The translations under genes were made by a program, and so were the position numbers. From Geodermatophilus obscurus DSM 43160 (lineage in GTDB: Bacteria > Actinomycetota > Actinomycetes > Mycobacteriales > Geodermatophilaceae), in assembly GCF_000025345.1 (NCBI RefSeq), contig NC_013757.1, positions 3,782,001 through 3,846,000 on the forward strand: DNA of 64,000 bases, given 5' to 3'. Shown here one piece after another: positions 59,381 to 64,000 of the stretch. A model generated the notes under the pieces. That model searched no databases, was not told where the DNA came from, and saw nothing but the letters and a program-made list of their open reading frames with translations. Numbering within the stretch: the stretch's first letter is position 1; each line of letters opens with the position of its first letter.

Positions 59381-60175
59381 TCAGCGCCCGGTCCACCGCG
59401 GCGGGCGCTTCTCCAGCCGGGCGGCGATGCCCTCCTTGCGGTCCTCGGACAGGTACGGGTTCGGCCCGACGTCCAGACGCAGGGCCTGCCACAGCGGCAG
59501 CTCGAGGGCCTTGACCGCGGTCTCCTTCATGCGGCGGACCGAGACCGGTGCGTTGGCGGCGATCTTCTCGGCGAGCCCGAGTGCCGTGGGCAGGACGTCG
59601 TCCGCCGGCACGAGGCGGTTGACCAGCCCCCACCGCTCGGCGACCTCGCTGGTCACGTACTCGCCGGTGTAGAGGAGCTCCAGGGCGATGCCCATCGGGA
59701 TGCGCTTGGGCAGGACGACGGAGCCGAAGTTGGCGCCCATGCCGATCTTCGCCTCGGGCAGCCCCATGGGGACGCCCGGCGCGGCGACGCGGAGGTCGCA
59801 GGCCAGGGCCAGCTCGAAGCCGCCGGCGACCGCGGCGCCGGCGATCGCCGCGACGATCGGCACCGGCGTCTCGGTGACCACCTCGAAGAGGGCCCGGGTG
59901 GGCCGGTTCATCGGCGGGCGGAACCGCTCGCCGCGGAGGTCCTGCTCGCGGATCTCCGTGAGGTCGAAGCCGGCGCAGAAGGCCGGCCCGTTGGCGGCCA
60001 GGACGACCGCGCGGACGTTCCCGTCCTCGGCGCAGCGCAGCAGCTCCTCGACCAGGTCGGCCTGCAGCGCTAAGGACAGCGCGTTCCGGCGCTCCGGCCG
60101 GTCCAGGGTGAGCACCCGGACGTGCCCGCGCTCCTCGACGACCAGTCCCGACTCCCGGCGCTGCACATCTGCCAT
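59381..60175 (-). CDS. Enoyl-CoA hydratase/isomerase family protein
   Basis: A 264-residue crotonase-fold protein. The oxyanion-hole segments are NGPAFCAGFDLTEI and AIAGAAVAGGFELALACDLRVAA. The catalytic Glu positions are in GLPEAKIGMG. Members hydrate enoyl-CoA or isomerise it. No acyl-CoA genes are adjacent. The ATG at 60175 has no strong ribosome-binding site. Confidence 0.88.
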   Translation of the reverse strand: MADVQRRESGLVVEERGHVRVLTLDRPERRNALSLALQADLVEELLRCAEDGNVRAVVLAANGPAFCAGFDLTEIREQDLRGERFRPPMNRPTRALFEVVTETPVPIVAAIAGAAVAGGFELALACDLRVAAPGVPMGLPEAKIGMGANFGSVVLPKRIPMGIALELLYTGEYVTSEVAERWGLVNRLVPADDVLPTALGLAEKIAANAPVSVRRMKETAVKALELPLWQALRLDVGPNPYLSEDRKEGIAARLEKRPPRWTGR

Positions 60176-60223
60176 GCCAGCAACCTGGGGCACGGCGCCG
60201 CCCGGTCGCAACCGCGGGAGGCC

Positions 60224-60389
60224 GGCCCTCATCGGCGCCCGCACGCCCGGGACCGGGGAGTCGGGTGCAGCCGGTGGTGTGCGGCTGCGGCGCGGTCCCG
60301 GGGGCAGGACACGCCGCAGTCGCACACCACCGGAGTCGGGTCAGGGCGAGGCGCCCACGCCGACCAGTAGCGGCCCTCATCGGCGCCCG
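60224..60389. repeat. Direct repeats bracketing a perfect-looking palindrome
   Basis: GGCCCTCATCGGCGCCCG occurs at 60224-60241 and 60372-60389. Between them, CCGGTGGTGTGCGG...GCGGCG (60271-60292) is mirrored by 60312-60333 with one mismatch over 22 bp and a 19-nt loop; GGAGTCGGGT flanks both sides. The layout is like an inserted palindrome between duplicated flanks. It sits in the 398-bp gap 60176-60573 with hairpin repeat copy H. Confidence 0.65.
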
Positions 60390-60429
60390 GCCGCGCCGTC
60401 GTGACCCTCCGCAGGTGCCCCTGGCCCGG

Positions 60430-60480
60430 CCCTCCTGCAGGGTCCCGCCGCGAGCCTGCGAGCGGTGGGGGGCAGGAGGG
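60430..60480 (+). repeat. GAGCCTGCGA hairpin repeat, copy H
   Basis: The stem CCCTCCTGC/GCAGGAGGG is the same as copy B; the inner stem is CCCGCCGC/GCGGTGGG and the loop GAGCCTGCGA. The tail GTCCTTCTCC follows. It lies 94 bp before the giant helicase start. Confidence 0.85.
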
Positions 60481-60573
60481 TCCTTCTCCAGTCCCGCCCC
60501 ACCCGTCACACCCATCCCAGACGCCTCTGCAGCCTGAGGGGACCGGTCCGTCCGGACCGGTAGACAGGACGCC

Positions 60574-63500
60574 ATGAGCACCACGCAGGTCCGGACCGCC
60601 GACCCGAGCAGCCGGCCGGCCGTGGCGATCCAGGCGACCTCGGCGCCGGTGCTCAGCTACGCGCTGGCGCACAACCGCGTCCCCGTGGTCTCCCGGCTGG
60701 CGTTCACCAACCACGGCGGCGCGGTGCGCGGAGCGACCGTGCGGCTCGGCGTGCGCGACGCCGAGGGCCCGATCGGCACCCCGGTCGAGCTGCTCGTCGA
60801 CCTCGACGCGGGCCAGACCACCGTGCTCAACGACGTCGGCCTGGTCATGGACCCCGCGGCGATGCTGCAGATCGAGGAGCAGCGGCCCGGCTCGATCGAG
60901 ATCGACCTGCTGGTGGACGGCGAGGACGTCGGCGGCACCGCCGTCCCGGTGCAGGTGCTCGCCGCCAACCAGTGGCTGGCCGCCCCCGTGCCGCTGGCGC
61001 TGGAGATGCTCGCCGCGCACGTCCTCCCCAACCACCCGACGGTGACCACGCTCATCGGCGAGGCCGCCGACCTGCTCGAACAGCGCACCGGGAGCGGGTC
61101 GGTGCAGGGCTACCAGTCCGGCCCCGAGCGGGTCGACGAGATCGTCGCGGCGCTCACCGAGGCGATGCGCCGCCGCGCCGTCCGCTACACCGAGCCCCCG
61201 GCCTCCTGGTCCGACGTCGGGCAGAAGGTGCGCACCCCCGGCGACGTCCTCGACGGGCGGGTCGGCACCTGCCTGGACACCGTGGTCACCCTGGCCGCCG
61301 CCCTGGAGCAGGCCGGCATCCGCCCGCTGCTGTGGGTCGCCGAAGGTCACGCGTTCCTCGGCTACTGGCGCGAGGAGCGCAGCGCCGAGAGCGTCGCCAC
61401 CACCGACGTCGCACCGCTGGTCAACCTCGTCGACCTCGGCCTGATCCGGCTGGTGGAGACCACGCTGCTGACCAGCCGGGGCTCCGCCGACGCCGACCTG
61501 CACGGCGCGGCCTACAGCGCCTGGCTGGCGGGCGCCGGTGACCTCGACCGGGTCCTCGGCGTCACCGACGTCCACCGGGCCCGCCGCGACGGCATCGTGC
61601 CGCTGCCGGCCCGCACCCGTGGCCGGGACGGCGCGGTGCAGGTGTTCGAGTACCGCCCGGCGGTGCACAGCGTCGCCGCACGTCCGATCGAGCGGCCGGC
61701 GGCGCCGGGCGGACGAGGGGACCAGCCCGGCCGCCCGGAGATCCCGGCGCGCGTGCAGCAGTGGAAGAACAGCCTGCTGGACCTCTCGCTGCGCAACCGG
61801 CTGATCAACTACAGCGAGCGCGCCGGCCTGCCGCTGACCGTCCCCGCGACGCACCTGGCCGCGCTCGAGGACCTGCTGCACAGCGGCACCGCCGTCCAGC
61901 TGCTGCCGAGCGACCGCATCGCCGCCGTGCACCGCGAGCGCGGACTGTCCTCGGCCCGCGACCTGTCGGCCGCGCAGCTCGCCGAGCTCCTCGTCGAGCG
62001 CCGGGCGGTGCACGCCGAGGTCAGCGAGGGTGGCTACCTGCCGCGGCTGCGCAACCTCGCCTACCGGGCCAAGACCGTGCGCGAGGAGACCGGCGCCAAC
62101 AACCTGTACCTGGCCCTGGGGAGCCTGGTGTGGGAGCTCGACGGCCGGCCGCTGCGCTCCCCGCTGGCGCTGGTGCCGGTCACGCTGACCCCGACCAGCC
62201 GCAACGGCGTCTACCGGCTGGCCCTCGACGACACCGGGTCCAGCACGCCGAACCACTGCCTGCTGGAGAAGCTGCGCCAGGTGCACGGCCTGTCCGTCCC
62301 CGGGCTGACCGAACCCACGGACGACGGCGCCGGCATCGACCTGGACGAGGCCCTGCAGGTGATGCGCCAGGCGCTGGCCGACGCCGGCCTCCCCCACCGC
62401 GTCGAGCCGACCGCCGACCTCGCCGTCCTCCAGTTCGCCAAGTACCGGCTCTGGAAGGACCTCGACGAGCACTGGGCCGACCTCACCGCCAGCCCGCTGG
62501 TGCACCACCTCGTGCACCGGCCGACCGAGGCCTTCGCCGACCCGGCCCCCGACACCGCCGGCGCCACCGACCTCGACGAGCTGGCCGCGGCCTGCCCGGT
62601 GCCCGCCGACGCCTCGCAGCTGCGCGCGGTCGCCGAGGCCGCCGCCGGGCGCACCTTCGTGCTCGAGGGCCCGCCCGGCACCGGCAAGTCGCAGACCATC
62701 ACCAACCTGCTCACCCGCGCGGTCGCCGACGGCAAGCGGGTGCTGTTCGTCGCCGAGAAGCGCGCGGCGCTCGACGTCGTCGCGCGGCGGCTCGAGGCCG
62801 TCGGCATGGGCCCGTTCGTCCTCGACCTGCACGACAGGGGCGCCAAGGCATCGGTGGTGCGCGCCCAGGTGCAGGCGGCGCTGGAGCACGCGGTCGCCGT
62901 GGACGCCGAGGGCTCCGCCGACGAGGAGATGGACGCCGACTCCGACGACCTCCACTCGGCCCGCCGCACCCTGGCCCGCTACGCCGGCCGGCTGCACGCC
63001 CGGAACGCCGCCGGGCTGTCGTACTACACGGCGCGGACGGCGGTGCTGGCGATGCGCGACGACGTCCCGACGCTGCCGGTCTCCCCCGCGTTCGTCGCCG
63101 TCGCGTCCCCGGAGACGCTGACCGCGGTGCGCCGCGCGCTGGCGCTGCTGCCCGACATCGCGGACATGGTGCGCCCCTCGCCGCGGCACGCCTGGGCCTT
63201 CGTCGACACCGCGCAGGTCGACCTGCTGGCCGCGCAGCAGACCGCGGCCGCCGTCGACCAGGCCGTCCGCGACCTGCCGAGCGAGCCGCACCTGGCCCGC
63301 GCCCTGCGCGAGGTCCGCACGCCCGCGGACCTCGACGCGCTCGCCCACCTGCTCGGCGGCCCGGCGACGACCCTCGACGTCCTCGACGAGGTGCCGACCG
63401 AGCGCTGGAACGTGGCGACGACGACCGTGCTCGGCGAGGTCGCCGCGTTCAGCGGCGCCGTCCACCCCGGCCTGGAGCTGGCCACGCCGGCTGCCCTGGA

Positions 63501-64000
63501 GCTGCGTCTGGCCGACCTGTACGTCGCCGCGCAGACCGCGCAGGCCGGCCGGTTCATGGCCCGCCGGGCCGGGCTGAAGGCCGTCCGCGACCAGCTGCGG
63601 CCGGTGCTGCGGCCGGGCGTTGCGGTCAAGCTCGGTGACGTCCCCGAGCTGGTGGCGCAGCTGTGGCGGCTGCAGACCGCCGCCCAGGGCATCGTCGCCC
63701 GCGCTTCGGTGATCCCGGGGCTGGCCGTGCCGCCCACCTGGAACCCGCTGGCCGAGCCCGAGCTGCTGGTCGGCCAGGTCGAGTGGCTGGAGCGGGCCGG
63801 CCGGGCCACCGACAGCGCCAGCGAGTTCGCCGTCGCGCTGCGCCGCTGGGTCGTGCAGGGCGAGGGCCCCGACCTCGTCGCCGGCGCCGCCGTCGCCCGG
63901 CTGCGCGACGCGGTCACCGCGCTGCTGCGCGTGTGCCGCAGCAACCCGCGGCGGCTGGCCGAGTGGGCCGGGGACGACGGCCTGGTGCTGCGCTGGCAGA
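60574..64000 (+). CDS. Giant DUF4011 superfamily-1 helicase, truncated by the window end
   Basis: 1,142 codons are present and the frame is open at the edge. Residues 1-150 look like immunoglobulin-like beta strands, about 215-290 form a transglutaminase-like fold with VGTCLDTV (Cys233) and EGHAFLGYW (His259), the DUF4011 domain begins near 394 (VQQWKNSLLDLSLRNRLINY), and Walker A GPPGTGKS is at 699-706. Whole relatives reach about 1,800-2,000 residues and often end in a Vsr-like nuclease, which suggests DNA defence or repair. TAGACA lies 7 nt before the ATG; no ribosome-binding site. Confidence 0.85.
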   Translation, partial: MSTTQVRTADPSSRPAVAIQATSAPVLSYALAHNRVPVVSRLAFTNHGGAVRGATVRLGVRDAEGPIGTPVELLVDLDAGQTTVLNDVGLVMDPAAMLQIEEQRPGSIEIDLLVDGEDVGGTAVPVQVLAANQWLAAPVPLALEMLAAHVLPNHPTVTTLIGEAADLLEQRTGSGSVQGYQSGPERVDEIVAALTEAMRRRAVRYTEPPASWSDVGQKVRTPGDVLDGRVGTCLDTVVTLAAALEQAGIRPLLWVAEGHAFLGYWREERSAESVATTDVAPLVNLVDLGLIRLVETTLLTSRGSADADLHGAAYSAWLAGAGDLDRVLGVTDVHRARRDGIVPLPARTRGRDGAVQVFEYRPAVHSVAARPIERPAAPGGRGDQPGRPEIPARVQQWKNSLLDLSLRNRLINYSERAGLPLTVPATHLAALEDLLHSGTAVQLLPSDRIAAVHRERGLSSARDLSAAQLAELLVERRAVHAEVSEGGYLPRLRNLAYRAKTVREETGANNLYLALGSLVWELDGRPLRSPLALVPVTLTPTSRNGVYRLALDDTGSSTPNHCLLEKLRQVHGLSVPGLTEPTDDGAGIDLDEALQVMRQALADAGLPHRVEPTADLAVLQFAKYRLWKDLDEHWADLTASPLVHHLVHRPTEAFADPAPDTAGATDLDELAAACPVPADASQLRAVAEAAAGRTFVLEGPPGTGKSQTITNLLTRAVADGKRVLFVAEKRAALDVVARRLEAVGMGPFVLDLHDRGAKASVVRAQVQAALEHAVAVDAEGSADEEMDADSDDLHSARRTLARYAGRLHARNAAGLSYYTARTAVLAMRDDVPTLPVSPAFVAVASPETLTAVRRALALLPDIADMVRPSPRHAWAFVDTAQVDLLAAQQTAAAVDQAVRDLPSEPHLARALREVRTPADLDALAHLLGGPATTLDVLDEVPTERWNVATTTVLGEVAAFSGAVHPGLELATPAALELRLADLYVAAQTAQAGRFMARRAGLKAVRDQLRPVLRPGVAVKLGDVPELVAQLWRLQTAAQGIVARASVIPGLAVPPTWNPLAEPELLVGQVEWLERAGRATDSASEFAVALRRWVVQGEGPDLVAGAAVARLRDAVTALLRVCRSNPRRLAEWAGDDGLVLRWQ

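Noticed and set aside
21638-60480. Hairpin repeats read as a CRISPR array.
   Set aside because: The copies are kilobases apart, occur on both strands, have no regular spacers and lie next to unrelated genes; no cas genes are present.

Overview
The window is very GC-rich (about 73-75%), uses GTG and TTG starts freely, and codes almost wall to wall. Gene content (mycothiol-type DinB/MDMPI protein, GAF-ANTAR regulator, DUF222-HNH nuclease, ECF42 sigma factor with a DGPF protein, CydDC fusion, IdeR-type iron boxes, many leaderless starts) points to an actinobacterium, most likely Geodermatophilaceae (Blastococcus, Geodermatophilus or Modestobacter). That placement is an inference from gene content; no rRNA or tRNA gene was seen.

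Layout. 1-5.6 kb: stress and copper genes (STAS antagonist, Hsp20 with a MerR regulator and a sigma-B-like promoter, then csoR-copZ-secreted HxH protein-copA). 5.7-7.2 kb: small membrane protein and epoxide hydrolase. 7.4-14.8 kb: BlaR1-like peptidase and BlaI-like repressor, divergent from cydA-cydB-cydDC, with two near-identical 17-bp dyads between them. 15-28 kb: organic-acid catabolism (RraA-like aldolase/decarboxylase, tartrate/isopropylmalate-type dehydrogenase, aldehyde dehydrogenase, cupin and ABM monooxygenase, Ldh2 dehydrogenase, GntR regulator, CitA/CitB-type two-component pair, TctCBA transporter, and a C-terminal remnant of glycerate kinase). 28.4-33.4 kb: ethanolamine use (eutC, eutB, permease) divergent from a GAF-ANTAR regulator. 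33.4-42.3 kb: SDR, NYN protein, small membrane proteins, a damaged vsr gene, a GT-C transferase, a single-chain PheS-like ligase with a structured leader, and a DUF222-HNH nuclease. 42.4-48.6 kb: an aldolase-epimerase-GT2 operon beside an Fe(III) ABC transporter, each with an IdeR-like box. 48.7-64 kb: GNAT fusion protein, proton-pump-type rhodopsin (DTE motif), ECF42/DGPF pair, thioesterase, FAD oxidoreductase, decayed cupin gene, helical-bundle protein, NUDIX, enoyl-CoA hydratase, and the first 1,142 codons of a giant DUF4011 helicase that runs off the window.

The most unusual feature is a family of eight interspersed hairpin repeats (21.6-60.5 kb). All share the apical sequence GAGCsTGCGA, while their stems differ by compensatory changes. 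Most lie next to stop codons or in gaps. One lies inside vsr, where it replaces the catalytic segment without breaking the frame; another forms the linker of a two-domain GNAT protein. Two other palindrome families and a 149-bp imperfect palindrome are also present, one of them in frame in the CydD-CydC linker. About eight genes start 6-8 nt after a TANNNT hexamer with no ribosome-binding site, which fits leaderless transcription. All assignments come from reading the sequence and remembering families; no database search was run.
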